Source of the DNA: Octadecabacter antarcticus 307
GTDB taxonomy: Bacteria; Pseudomonadota; Alphaproteobacteria; Rhodobacterales; Rhodobacteraceae
DNA: 64,000 nucleotides
Reading direction: 5' to 3'
Assembly (NCBI RefSeq): GCF_000155675.2
Contig: NC_020911.1
Coordinates: 1,912,501-1,976,500 of the forward strand
Part shown: positions 1 to 9,200 of the stretch, piece by piece
Layout: every line of letters starts with the position of its first letter
Numbering within the stretch: the first letter of the stretch is position 1
Translations under genes and position numbers: made by a program
The notes under the pieces: generated by a model
Seen by the model: only the letters and a program-made list of their open reading frames with translations
Database searches by the model: none
Told to the model about the DNA's origin: nothing

Positions 1-872
1 GCGACATTGACCGTCTCGGTCCATCTCGGACGGCACCCGATAAATTGAATAAAGTTCAAGAAGGACTGTTTAAAGGTCAGATTAAGCAGAACCTCGTGGC
101 TGGCCGAACGGTATCTTGGCGGCCCCGTGCCAAGCTTGAACAGGAGCTGCTTGATCGGCTCTTCCGTACGAATGACGGCACCAAAAATGTTTACGCCCAA
201 GTAGAAGAAATTTGGAAGCACCGCTTGGATGCAATCAATCATACTGAAGTGCACCAGCCCGCTCTTTCGGAGGAAGAGCGAGCGGCACGTGGGCTCGCTG
301 AGGTTCGACAGGGAAGGCTGCCCAAGGCGTACAAGCCAAATGCTTGGAGTCGACGCTCAGAGTTCCCAGATCCGGGAGAACCATGGCAATACAAGAATGT
401 GGGTCCAGAGTGGGTCAGGTTCCAGCTCCGATTTAGAAAGGTTCTTGAAATTGTTGAGGACACAAAGCGATCGGCGTTCAAACAGTCACGTATTTTGGTC
501 TCAGAGTTGCACAATGGAATCGAACGTCTTGTTGAGCCAGAAAGAGCATTTGAAGCACTCAATAAGCGCAGCAGAAAGCTGGAATTTGTCTTTTCTGCCG
601 ACCTCTCACTGATGTTTAACGATCACCGGGACAAAGGTGCGTTGATCACTAACGCGCGTTTGTGGATGGAGCGAGTTTCTGAGGCCCTGGAAAAGGAGGA
701 CAAGCTCGCTCGCACGGATGATATGGTCGCCGTAGCTGTCGAGCGCTCTGGAATGTCGAAAACCGCTGCAGGCAAGGCATATGTAGGCAGCAATGTGCGC
801 AACAGGGGCGCAAAACGGAAATCTGGAGAGACATATATCAGCATCGAAAGGTTGAGAGGACTGATCCCCTAG
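1..872 (+). CDS. Unrecognised module protein, copy A (5' end off window)
   Basis: This is the C-terminal 290 or so residues of a 340-aa protein whose complete copy lies at 36545-37567; the N-terminal ~50 codons lie left of the window. From about residue 65 of the full protein the two copies are identical in sequence. The protein is charged and helix-rich, with no membrane segment, signal peptide or motif I recognise. It is followed by an excisionase-like HTH gene and a primase-like gene in the same direction, which places it in a replication/excision module. A role in integration or DNA replication is possible but rests only on neighbours. Function unknown. Confidence 0.7.
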   Translation, partial: DIDRLGPSRTAPDKLNKVQEGLFKGQIKQNLVAGRTVSWRPRAKLEQELLDRLFRTNDGTKNVYAQVEEIWKHRLDAINHTEVHQPALSEEERAARGLAEVRQGRLPKAYKPNAWSRRSEFPDPGEPWQYKNVGPEWVRFQLRFRKVLEIVEDTKRSAFKQSRILVSELHNGIERLVEPERAFEALNKRSRKLEFVFSADLSLMFNDHRDKGALITNARLWMERVSEALEKEDKLARTDDMVAVAVERSGMSKTAAGKAYVGSNVRNRGAKRKSGETYISIERLRGLIP

Positions 873-967
873 CCGAAACAGGAAGGGGGTATCTGTTCGC
901 GCAGGTATTATCCGACTCGCCGAAATGCTGAACTTGGTCTGCATGCTATTACATGTGGAGTTCAAAA

Positions 968-1171
968 ATGAGCAGCAAAAACAGAGATGATGAACGGCTT
1001 CTGAGCCGTGACGAGGTCGAAGAGCGCTTTGGCGTAACAAAGCGGTTTCTCGAGTTATGCGTGATCGATGGGAAGGGCCCCAAGCTGATCAAGATTGGTC
1101 GGTGTGCCCGCTATCGTCCGTCCGACGTCAGGGCCTGGATCGTAGCCCAAGAAGTGGGGAAATCGTCATGA
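968..1171 (+). CDS. AlpA/excisionase-like helix-turn-helix protein, copy A
   Basis: A 67-aa basic protein with the winged-helix layout of the HTH_17/AlpA/Xis families: a 'LLSRDEVEERFGVTKRFLE' helix-turn-helix near the N-terminus, then a basic wing ending in 'RYRPSDVRAWI'. Such proteins act as excision factors or transcriptional activators in integrated elements. I start it at 968, not at the upstream ATG at 953, because GGAG lies 9 nt before 968. Its stop overlaps the next start (ATGA at 1168-1171), so the two genes are translationally coupled. Together with a primase-type gene this resembles the alpA-primase core of phage satellites. Family assignment is firm; the element's identity is inferred. 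Confidence 0.75.
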   Translation: MSSKNRDDERLLSRDEVEERFGVTKRFLELCVIDGKGPKLIKIGRCARYRPSDVRAWIVAQEVGKSS

Positions 1172-2928
1172 GTAACCAAAGCGAGTCCCTAGCGAACAAC
1201 GGTGTTCGCACTACAATTGACAACCCGCGCTCCAATACCGTGCCTACTGACGTTGTTATGGAATTGGCGATTTGCCCCATTACCCCACTTGGTCAAAAAG
1301 GGGGGGAGTACTTCTTCATTTCAGCCAGCGGCGAGTTGCGCCGTATGAAGGCTGAGGCTTTAGAGACAGGGCGAGGCGTTCGGGCTCTGCTGAGTGGCTT
1401 CAGCACAGCAATCGATGCGTGGTGCGTCAAAAACTTTCCACAGCAAGATGGCGGATGGTCACCACGTGAGGCCGGTCGATGGATAATAGATCAATGCAAT
1501 GGGAGAGGTGTTTTTGATCCAGATTCCGCAGATGTTCGGGCTGTCGGTGTCTGGAGAGACGACGAAGGGAAAGCGATCGCACATTGTGGGAACCATCTTG
1601 TTCAACCTGAAGGACGGTCCCTTGCTCCTTCGGAGTACAGAGGAAAGTGTATAATGATCGGCGCGGCGCCGATTACCCCACCTGACATCAGCTTGATTGA
1701 TCCAGAGGAAGTTGAGTCTCTTCTTTTGGAGCTGAAGGCACTCTGGGGATGGAAACGGGATGTCGATGCAGACATCTTCTTCGGATGGGTCGCGGCCGCG
1801 AGCCTTGGCGGGTTCCCTGCTTGGCGGTCTCATCTGTACGTCTATGGCAGCCGCGGAAGTGGAAAGTCGAAGCTGATGGAGCTTGTCGCAGGATTATTAG
1901 GAGAGTTTGGGGGCAATGTCCTAAACGATGCGACAGAAGCCGGGATTAGACAGTCTCGCAATAATCAAGCCCGTCCAATTCTAATCGATGAATTTGAGCC
2001 AGACCAAGGCACGCGCAATGGGTCCAAGCAAGACAAAATGTTTGCCCTGTTTCGCCGAATGTCTGGGGGAGAAGGCGGTCGAGTTTCGCGCGGCGGCGCT
2101 GATCATTCCGCAGTCTCATTCCGGACTCTCGGGGCAGCATATGTGACTTCGATAAATCATATTCAGCTTGAGCCACAAGACCGATCACGGTTTGTGATGA
2201 TAGACTTGGGGCACTTGCCAACCACATCAGATCCCTTTCAAACGATGTCAAGGTTGGCGGCATTTGAGAAATCTGTCCGCGCACTCTCTTCTCGGCTGAG
2301 AGGCCGTATTCTCGCCAAGAGTGGGCGTTGGGACAAGACCCACTCAGTCATTGCTGCAGCAGCCCGTGCGGAAGGAGCAGATGCGAGGCAAGCTGACACT
2401 GCGGCAACGATCCTTGCTGGACGTGACTTGGCCCTATTCGGGGGCGATGTTGACCAGGGGAGATTGCGTGACTTGCTGCCGATCTTGAAGGAGTTAATGC
2501 GCGATGCTGAGGATTCTGGAGTGAGCTCAGAGGGAGATGACGCGTTAGATTTCTTGCTCAGCACCTCATTAAATTTGGATCACGGGTTAAAGCGGACGAT
2601 TGGCGAACTCTTACTGTCTGCAATTACTCAGGTTGAAATCCAAGGAGTTGAAGATGCAGGCGCGGCCCTTAGTCGAGTTGGTGTGTATGTTTTGTCCAAG
2701 AAGGGCCGCGTTGGAGTTCGATTGGGACGAACAACGCCCGTCGCTACGCTCTATGCCGGAACGAAGTGGCAAAATGGAGCACACGTTTCTGCTCTGTTGA
2801 AAATAGAGGGTGTTATTCGCCCCGATCATCCAATTCGTGTTTGGAAAAACCAACAGCACCGAGTGATCTTTATCCCGTACGACCTGATACTATACACTTC
2901 CAGCGAAGGTGACGACGAATCTTATTGA
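1168..2928 (+). CDS. Primase/helicase-like P-loop ATPase, copy A
   Basis: A 586-aa protein with an unannotated N-terminal domain of ~200 aa and a C-terminal P-loop ATPase. The Walker A (YGSRGSGKSKLM) is near residues 225-236, a Walker B (ILIDEFEPD) near 270-278, and a sensor/arginine stretch (QDRSRFVMIDLG) near 335-348. This is the layout of DUF927/D5-like replication helicases carried by phages, plasmids and satellites. The start is set at 1168 by the ATGA overlap with the HTH gene and a GGGGA ribosome-binding site; the frame is open further upstream but inside that gene. It differs from copy B mainly in its last ~115 codons. It probably drives replication of the element from the adjacent palindrome; a catalytic primase motif was not identified. 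Confidence 0.65.
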   Translation: MSNQSESLANNGVRTTIDNPRSNTVPTDVVMELAICPITPLGQKGGEYFFISASGELRRMKAEALETGRGVRALLSGFSTAIDAWCVKNFPQQDGGWSPREAGRWIIDQCNGRGVFDPDSADVRAVGVWRDDEGKAIAHCGNHLVQPEGRSLAPSEYRGKCIMIGAAPITPPDISLIDPEEVESLLLELKALWGWKRDVDADIFFGWVAAASLGGFPAWRSHLYVYGSRGSGKSKLMELVAGLLGEFGGNVLNDATEAGIRQSRNNQARPILIDEFEPDQGTRNGSKQDKMFALFRRMSGGEGGRVSRGGADHSAVSFRTLGAAYVTSINHIQLEPQDRSRFVMIDLGHLPTTSDPFQTMSRLAAFEKSVRALSSRLRGRILAKSGRWDKTHSVIAAAARAEGADARQADTAATILAGRDLALFGGDVDQGRLRDLLPILKELMRDAEDSGVSSEGDDALDFLLSTSLNLDHGLKRTIGELLLSAITQVEIQGVEDAGAALSRVGVYVLSKKGRVGVRLGRTTPVATLYAGTKWQNGAHVSALLKIEGVIRPDHPIRVWKNQQHRVIFIPYDLILYTSSEGDDESY

Positions 2929-3103
2929 ATGTTGCAATACTTGTCCCGGGTAACGGGCTGATTATTATAGGAAGTTTTGTAATGGGACAGCTGGGACCGT
3001 TCTTAGACTTATGCAAACCCCTATGATCTTTTCTCTCCCCTCCACCAATACTCCCCTTCTATTGGTAGTAAGTGTAGAGGTAGAGATTAAGTGAACATTT
3101 TCA

Positions 3104-3143
3104 GGGACGTAGGTGGGACATTCAGCTGTCCCACCTACGTCCC
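3104..3143. promoter_or_regulatory. 17-bp perfect inverted repeat, candidate replication origin (copy A)
   Basis: Arms GGGACGTAGGTGGGACA and its exact complement are separated by 6 bases. Further GGGAC/GTCCC words flank it (2981-2995 and 3144-3155), so the block resembles an iteron-rich origin. It lies ~175 bp downstream of the primase-like gene and is unchanged in copy B although the flank has diverged. It lacks a T-tract, so a terminator is less likely. Confidence 0.55.
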
Positions 3144-3241
3144 AAAGTCCCAACGCAGTTGGATGTCCAATAGGGTGATCGCCCCTAGCGTTAGGATCAC
3201 GTGATGCCAATTGTAATCAAGATGGCTGATGCGGTTTCCCA

Positions 3242-3346
3242 TTTGGGTCCTTCCTGGGCTTTTTCTACACAGGGGGAATTCGCATCCCGTTATGTGCGAC
3301 AGCCATAAAATTTTCAGAGTGATTGTTTGGGTTCTTGTTGTTGTTA
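3242..3346 (+). repeat. Conserved ~105-bp terminal site, copy A
   Basis: Begins TTTGGGTCCTTCC, contains ACAGGGGGAATTCGCATCCC, and ends in a GTTGTTGTT-rich stretch. The same arrangement is present at 39937-40039 and, without the rest of the module, at 51951-52056. It is not an open frame. Its position at the end of a replication module fits a recombination (att) or packaging (cos-like) site; neither is proven. Confidence 0.7.
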
Positions 3347-3457
3347 TTGCGCTACCTGTCCGGAGCATTTCTGCAAGCTAACGAACGTCACAGGCTTAAA
3401 GACGTGCCATTGGTCCGGTCAGAACAGGGCGCAAGAACTGGTCAGTCTCAGATCATT

Positions 3458-3625
3458 TATAATCATCAGGATGGCACGAGGGCTGAGCTGTTTCAGTATT
3501 CTGTTTGCCGCGCAGAGCTTGCACATGTCCTGATCGAAGGCCACGGCCATGCATGGCCCGGTACAGAACCCGTCCAATCGAATTGGTGCTGCTATGCCGA
3601 CATGGAAGACGGTACTAACGCATGA
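3458..3625 (+). pseudogene. Possible C-terminal remnant of a PHB-depolymerase/LpqC-type esterase
   Basis: The last ~55 codons of a short frame read '...VLIEGHGHAWPGTEP...', matching the active-site histidine block (GxGHxWPG) near the C-terminus of LpqC/poly(hydroxybutyrate) depolymerase-type alpha/beta hydrolases. The catalytic serine and aspartate portions are absent, so this can only be a scar. It sits between the terminal site and the OLD gene and is followed by a good terminator. The match is short, so confidence is modest. Confidence 0.35.
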
Positions 3626-3649
3626 CGCCTTCCCAAAAACGGAAGTTGG

Positions 3650-3668
3650 GCGCCGCTGGCGCTTTTTT
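3650..3668 (+). terminator. Intrinsic terminator
   Basis: GCGCC-gct-GGCGC hairpin followed directly by six T residues, located ~25 bp after the esterase remnant and before the OLD gene. It would insulate the OLD gene from upstream transcription. Confidence 0.7.
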
Positions 3669-3819
3669 AGACGGGCGTGTTTGTGTCAGCTTACGACAGT
3701 TGCAAAAAAAATAGTTTATAAATAGGAAATTTAGTTGACCTGAATTTCCAGATACGCGCAAGCTAAATTACTCGCTACTGCGTATTTTTGCGTTCAAAGA
3801 ATTATCTGAAAGTCAGCAA

Positions 3820-5670
3820 ATGCCAAAGATTCGACGTATAGTAGTCAAGAATTTTCGGTCAATTCTTGAACTTGAAATGGATGCAAAGGACCTGACTGTA
3901 ATCGTTGGGGACAATGATTGTGGTAAATCAAATGTGCTGCGCGCCCTCAACTTATTCTTTAACGATCAGACGAATCCTGACCAAGAATTTAGTTTTGCAG
4001 TTGACTATAATCGGTTTGCGGCACCGCGATCTGGCCGTGCTCCGGAAGTAGAGGTTCAAGTAGACCTCGAACTACCTGAGAATTATCGCGCCACAAATGG
4101 TGACTTAATCCGATGGCGCAAACGGTGGCGTGCTGATGGACTTCAGTACGATGACAACTACTGGGGTGTTCGTTTAACTCCCAAAAAACGTGGTGCCGGA
4201 TTCAAGGAAACAAAAGTCGATATTAGAGGGCGCTCAAAAGTTCCTTCACTATTGTCTCGTATTCAATTTGAATATGTGCCTGCAGTCCGAAGTGCGGCTT
4301 TCTTTCGTACCCTGCGTGGACGCATCTTTCGCGTTATTGCTGATACGTCGGAGCAGTCTGTTAGGCAGAGCAGTGGCGATCTCGAAAACGTTATTTCTGA
4401 GGCCGTATCAGGCTTGATTGACGATATTGGGTTTGAACTCGATGATATTTCACGCCTCAGCCTACCAAACGACCTAACCCCTCTCTTTGAAAGTCTTGAT
4501 TTTCTTGCTGGAGAAAAATCCATCTCACTAGAAAATCGCGGCGATGGCATTAAGGCTCGTTATATCCCACTGATCCTCAAGTTCATCGCTGAACGGAGTC
4601 GTGAAGCTACAGGAATTTCTGCCACGTTTATTTGGGCATATGAAGAGCCCGAAAACAATCTTGAATTTCGAAGGGCTCAGGAGCTGGCTGATGCCTTTTA
4701 CAAGCTGGCTGCAGATGACCTATCGCAAGTGTTGCTAACAACTCATTCACCAATTTTTTATAACATGCATGAGACCAGAAATGACAAGGAACTGTGCACC
4801 GCTTACCACTTAACAAAAGATTTAACGAGTAACGGCACCGTAGCAAGGTCTGCGGCTGAGGCACAGGTATCACTTGATGAATCCATGGGTGCGATGGCAA
4901 TAATTGCACCGTATATAAAGGCTGCTCAACTTGCGCTGAGTGAAGCAATGACCCAGGCGTCTGACCTTAGTAAAAAACTTGCAGAGCATAATCCAGACAA
5001 CCTTCCCGCGCTTTTTGTTGAAGGATCGACCGATTTTGTAGTGTTCAAAAGGCTGTTCGAAGAATTCAGGCCAGAAATGGCTCAGCAAGTATTTTTTGTC
5101 TGTCCTCCTTCAAGGGCGGGGGCAAACTATGTCGCCAATATGCTGCGAGCTTGGGAGTACCAGACCAAGCATGAATTCGTCGATAACCGAAGAAAGGCTG
5201 TCGGGATTATAGACGATGATCCTGAAGGGAGAGGAGCATTGAAACGATTTCAAGATGAAGTAAAAAGCCCTAAACACGTTTCCTTACTAAAGCTTGATAC
5301 CCCATCCCACTTAATCGCAGCGCGAAAACTCGGACTCGACATTCCTGTCTCCCTTGAAGAGTTGTGGCCAAAATCAGTTTGGGAACATGCACAGCTTGAG
5401 GGGTGGCTCGCAGATCGACCATCAGCGGGTATAATTGGCCAACAGCTTGTTGATCGATTGATTGCACAAGACGATCGCATTTCCGACATTATGGATGACG
5501 AATGGGTCATCTATTTTAAAAAGTTCGTGGAAGGAAACGATGGTAGCACTGCAAAGTCCGACTGGGCGAAATATATTACGGAAATCTCGATTGACAATCT
5601 GGAACCCGTGGCGAGCGAGGCGCTGAAAATGGTTGATCGAGTGATCGAAAAATTAGGGCTTCATCCTTAG
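3820..5670 (+). CDS. OLD-family ATP-dependent nuclease (AAA ATPase + TOPRIM)
   Basis: A 616-aa protein. N-terminal RecF/SMC-like ATPase: Walker A VGDNDCGKSN (residues 29-38), Walker B AYEEPENN (~272-279), and LLTTHSP (~305). The C-terminal TOPRIM nuclease has the acidic block FVEGSTDF (~399-406) and IIDDDPEG (~462-469), the metal-binding residues of OLD/GajA nucleases. OLD proteins are DNA endonucleases used in antiphage defence. The UvrD-like partner gene of Gabija does not follow it: the next gene is convergent and encodes a different, larger helicase. It therefore looks like a stand-alone OLD nuclease or a partner of the island. No strong ribosome-binding site precedes the ATG. Confidence 0.85.
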   Translation: MPKIRRIVVKNFRSILELEMDAKDLTVIVGDNDCGKSNVLRALNLFFNDQTNPDQEFSFAVDYNRFAAPRSGRAPEVEVQVDLELPENYRATNGDLIRWRKRWRADGLQYDDNYWGVRLTPKKRGAGFKETKVDIRGRSKVPSLLSRIQFEYVPAVRSAAFFRTLRGRIFRVIADTSEQSVRQSSGDLENVISEAVSGLIDDIGFELDDISRLSLPNDLTPLFESLDFLAGEKSISLENRGDGIKARYIPLILKFIAERSREATGISATFIWAYEEPENNLEFRRAQELADAFYKLAADDLSQVLLTTHSPIFYNMHETRNDKELCTAYHLTKDLTSNGTVARSAAEAQVSLDESMGAMAIIAPYIKAAQLALSEAMTQASDLSKKLAEHNPDNLPALFVEGSTDFVVFKRLFEEFRPEMAQQVFFVCPPSRAGANYVANMLRAWEYQTKHEFVDNRRKAVGIIDDDPEGRGALKRFQDEVKSPKHVSLLKLDTPSHLIAARKLGLDIPVSLEELWPKSVWEHAQLEGWLADRPSAGIIGQQLVDRLIAQDDRISDIMDDEWVIYFKKFVEGNDGSTAKSDWAKYITEISIDNLEPVASEALKMVDRVIEKLGLHP

Positions 5671-6271
5671 GCCTTGCATTTTGACCAGAGAACTTGGTGC
5701 GCATAGTTGCAACCTTTGACGAGGGTCTTGGGGGTCTTTGAAGCTGCAGTTGTCCGCTTCAAGTAAGTTTGGGTGCTGCGCTAAAGTTCCTGGTAAACCT
5801 CGACTTGTCTGACAAAACGGACCTCCGGTTAGGCCGTTTGGTTCATCGAAATCTTGCGCAATCAATTTCGCAAAGCTGAATTAGACACCTCTGATTAAGG
5901 ATATGACGGCTTTCTTAAGGTCTGGTCTTGGGAAAAACTGACTACTATCCTCAATAGGGGTGGTGGTCTTTTCTGACCCAAAGAGGTTTGAGGGCAGCAT
6001 TCTGACTAATCTAAATGATTGAGATGTGAATAATCAACCTGTCTGTTGCGTAGCCGTGTCGCTGAGCAGACCTTCACTGCGAGTGCGGAAACTCAGCCTC
6101 GGCAGTCGAGAACAGGCCCTATCGCGTACCTTGAAACTGCGCTAGATGAGCACGCCACGCTATACTCCGCCGTAATCACTTCAGACCTTTCCCAACTTCT
6201 TAGGGAAGGGCAGGGTACTTTCGCTGCTTGGCACACTGGCTTCGGCTTTGCGGGTAACCAGATTGAGAAAA
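5671..6271. other. Intergenic region between convergent genes
   Basis: About 600 bp between the stops of the OLD gene and the helicase-PLD gene. Short frames occur but none has a motif or ribosome-binding site I can support. No clear terminator hairpin was seen. Confidence 0.5.
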
Positions 6272-9200
6272 TCAGTGTGTTTCTCTTCCTTCGAGACTTG
6301 CAGTGATGGTCTCGATTTCGTCCTGCAATTGCGCGCCAAGGTATACGAATGACGTCTCGTGGCGGGCATATTTCCCGTGCCTATCTGCGCTGAGCCAATT
6401 GTAAGATCCAATACACAACAGTTCATTGTCCATGACCAATATCTTGCTGTGAACTTGGCGGACTGTGTGCAGCGTCACCCCAATGTCCGCAAAAATCTCT
6501 GCGGCGGCCTCAAGATTGCTCATGCCATTTTTCTTCCGGGCCTCATTGAGTTGTGGGTCGGTAAAAACTTCGATCGTAGCGCCTCGAGCAACAGCGCTGC
6601 TAAAAGCCTCGAGTAGACCCGCGCGCTTCATCGTGGCCACAATCACCCAGGGGCTGACTATCATGTAATGCTCGCCGCCAGAGGCCAAGGCTTTCAAAAT
6701 AAATGCATCATGTTCGGCCGCGTCGCTCAGCGTGAGCAATTGCTGGCTTCCCGCTTCCAAGTCCCTTCGAGGTGCAACTTCGAAATCGAGCATGTTGTCT
6801 TCTGACCTGAAAAGAAATTCTGCCAGTAGGGCCCGTGGAGACCCTATCGGTGCGGCCGAGAATACATCCATATCGCCAAACACGAGGAAGTTGTCCTTTG
6901 CTCGTGACACCGTCACATTTAGCATGCTGGGAGACATGTCTATGAACTGGCCGTCAGCATGTTTTGAGTACACAGGGGAGAAAATTACGACCGCGCGTTC
7001 TGCGCCTTGCAATGAGTGCACGGTGCCGATGGTCATCCCCTGTCGTCCCGCCACCTGAATACCTTGTGCGGCACAAGCGTTGCTGATTTCGCCAGCCTGT
7101 CGTCCGAAAGGTGTGACTACTCCGACTATCTTTTCAAGTTTTTGGCTGTAACGCGTTTCGAGATCGTCTCGATTTGCGGCCAGCCAAGCGGCAATGGTTT
7201 GCGCTTCGACGGGGTTGGAGCGGCTGCCGCCATGGCTGATTGCGATTCCATCGATGTGTAGGTAGCCCATGACTGGAAATCCATTTTCGTCAGGCACCCC
7301 ACCCCGTTTGGGCCGCAATGTGCCCTTGTAACATAGTGCATTGCAATAACTAATAATCTCGTCGTAGCAGCGCCGGTGTTCAAAGAGATAAAGGCCCTTC
7401 TCCATGTCTGGATATGGGTTGGCACCAAATGCTTCCTGCGCCAACCGCATGGCGCTTCCGCCAACTGTACAGAGCCCCCGAGATGAAATCGCGCTGAGAT
7501 CTTCCTCTGAAAAGGTGGGAGGCAGCAGGTCACAGTCTTGTAGGTTACCAATATCCACTGGTTTTGGTACAGAAGATATGGGCTCGATCTGCTGCGTATC
7601 CCCGATTACCAATGCTCGTTTTGCGAGGGCGAATGAAGCGGCCGCAACTTCAGGCAGCACCTGGCCTGCTTCGTCGACGATTAGCAGATCAATGAAGTTC
7701 AGGAGATACTGCTTTACGAAATTTCCACCCGAAAAAGTCGAGTACGTCAACTTTCCAGGCAGTGTTGCAAACGTTGAGACTGCACAAGGGGTTAGCATCA
7801 TCCGCCGCTGCCATCGTGGTAGAACTTTTGCTCGCCCCGTCTTTTTTTGATCCCGGACAATTCCGGGTAAATCGTCCTCCATGGCCATCAACCATCGCCC
7901 TTCCCAATAATGGGTCGCCAGCAGGAAAAGACGGAAGCGGATATTGCAATCTGCGAAACGCTGAAGGTCTTGGAGGTCTGAAACTGGCGAGGGCTGAGCC
8001 CCTAGATCCGAAACTGCCTTTTCCCATTTCTGCTCTGAAGCACGGAGCACATCAAGAAGCCGGACTGCGTGCGCAAGCTCGCTACTGGCTTTGTGTCTTG
8101 CCTTGCTCCCGGCCTTAACTGCTGCGCGAAGAGTTATATCGATGTCAGCAAGACTTCTGCTCTTCGATAGGTTCAACTCACAACCCGCATCCTCAAGAGC
8201 AACGCGTGCGCGCAGATGCCTCTTTCGGGCGATGGATGGAAAAAAGCCAAAAAAAGCCAAGAGGCCAGATTCTGATGCTTGATGTCTGTCCCATGCCTTC
8301 ATCTGTCCGGACAGATCCTCGTGAGCGACAACACATTGTGCTTCCGTCTTAGTTAGGCCGTCCACGAAAGACGTGGGGTCGTTGCCGAGCTCTTGAGACG
8401 CTGCGGTTTGATGTCGTTCTAGATCTGTACGCGCTTCATCGATGCCCGACAGTTTGAAGACTTCTTTCTGCATCAAGCCGCGTAGCGCTGCGACCACACC
8501 TTCCACATCCGGGTCGTCCAAGCTTGGGAACGCCTGTTGTGCAGCAGTCAGATAAGCCCCTTTAGCCCGCATCACATAGTCTTCGCTTTCAATGCCGTTA
8601 AAGAAGGTTTCAGTTTGATAGGTTTTCGTTGCAATCGCTTCGCGCGAAAATGATGCGAGAAACATACCAAAACTTTTCAGATCTGGCAGCCAACGGCCAG
8701 AAAATGGCCCCTCACCAAGTGCGAAATCCTTACCAAACGCGTCGATAATGTTCGTCACGGCCTGGTTGTTGGACGACGCAGCCACAATTACCGGCGGCAT
8801 TCCGTCGGCTAGTGCTGCCTGCACCCATTGCCCGGCAATCGCCGACAACAGCATCGTTGTCTTGCCTGTACCTGGAGGTCCATTTACCGCCAGTATCTGG
8901 CTGGAGCCCGCGTTCGCAAGGTGAACTAGCACGTCTCGCTGCTGATCGGCCATCGGGAACTGGTCGTTTGAATGCCCAAGTGGATTGGTGAACCCACCAG
9001 TGCGTGCGTGGCTGCTGGCCTTTTTCGATGAATCTGGCAAAGCTAATTGTGCCAGTAGCGGCACGTCAGGTTCTTCGTCCAATAACAGGTCATAGAGGTC
9101 GAGGATTTGGCGCACGGTAGCAGATGCAGTCCTAGCGACTTCCATTAAACCAGAGCCGATCGGGTCATAATTAGCGTCATTGCTCGGCCAGCCGCTTGCC

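Larger units (their letters stand above)
1..3300 (+). repeat. 3.3-kb direct repeat, copy A
   Basis: Positions 1-3300 match 36696-39995 with a constant offset of 36695 and no net indel, so three genes, a palindrome and a terminal site are all duplicated. The first ~2150 bp are almost identical (I see two substitutions, at 3 and about 1612). Substitutions then become frequent between about 2155 and 2930. The left end of this copy lies outside the window. Right of about 3300 only patchy similarity remains. Confidence 0.95.

Noticed and set aside
3242..3346. tRNA or tmRNA 3' end in the conserved site
   Set aside because: GGGAATTCGCATCCC gives a 4-bp stem with a 7-base loop like a TPsiC arm, but the loop lacks the TTCRANY pattern and no other arms fold.
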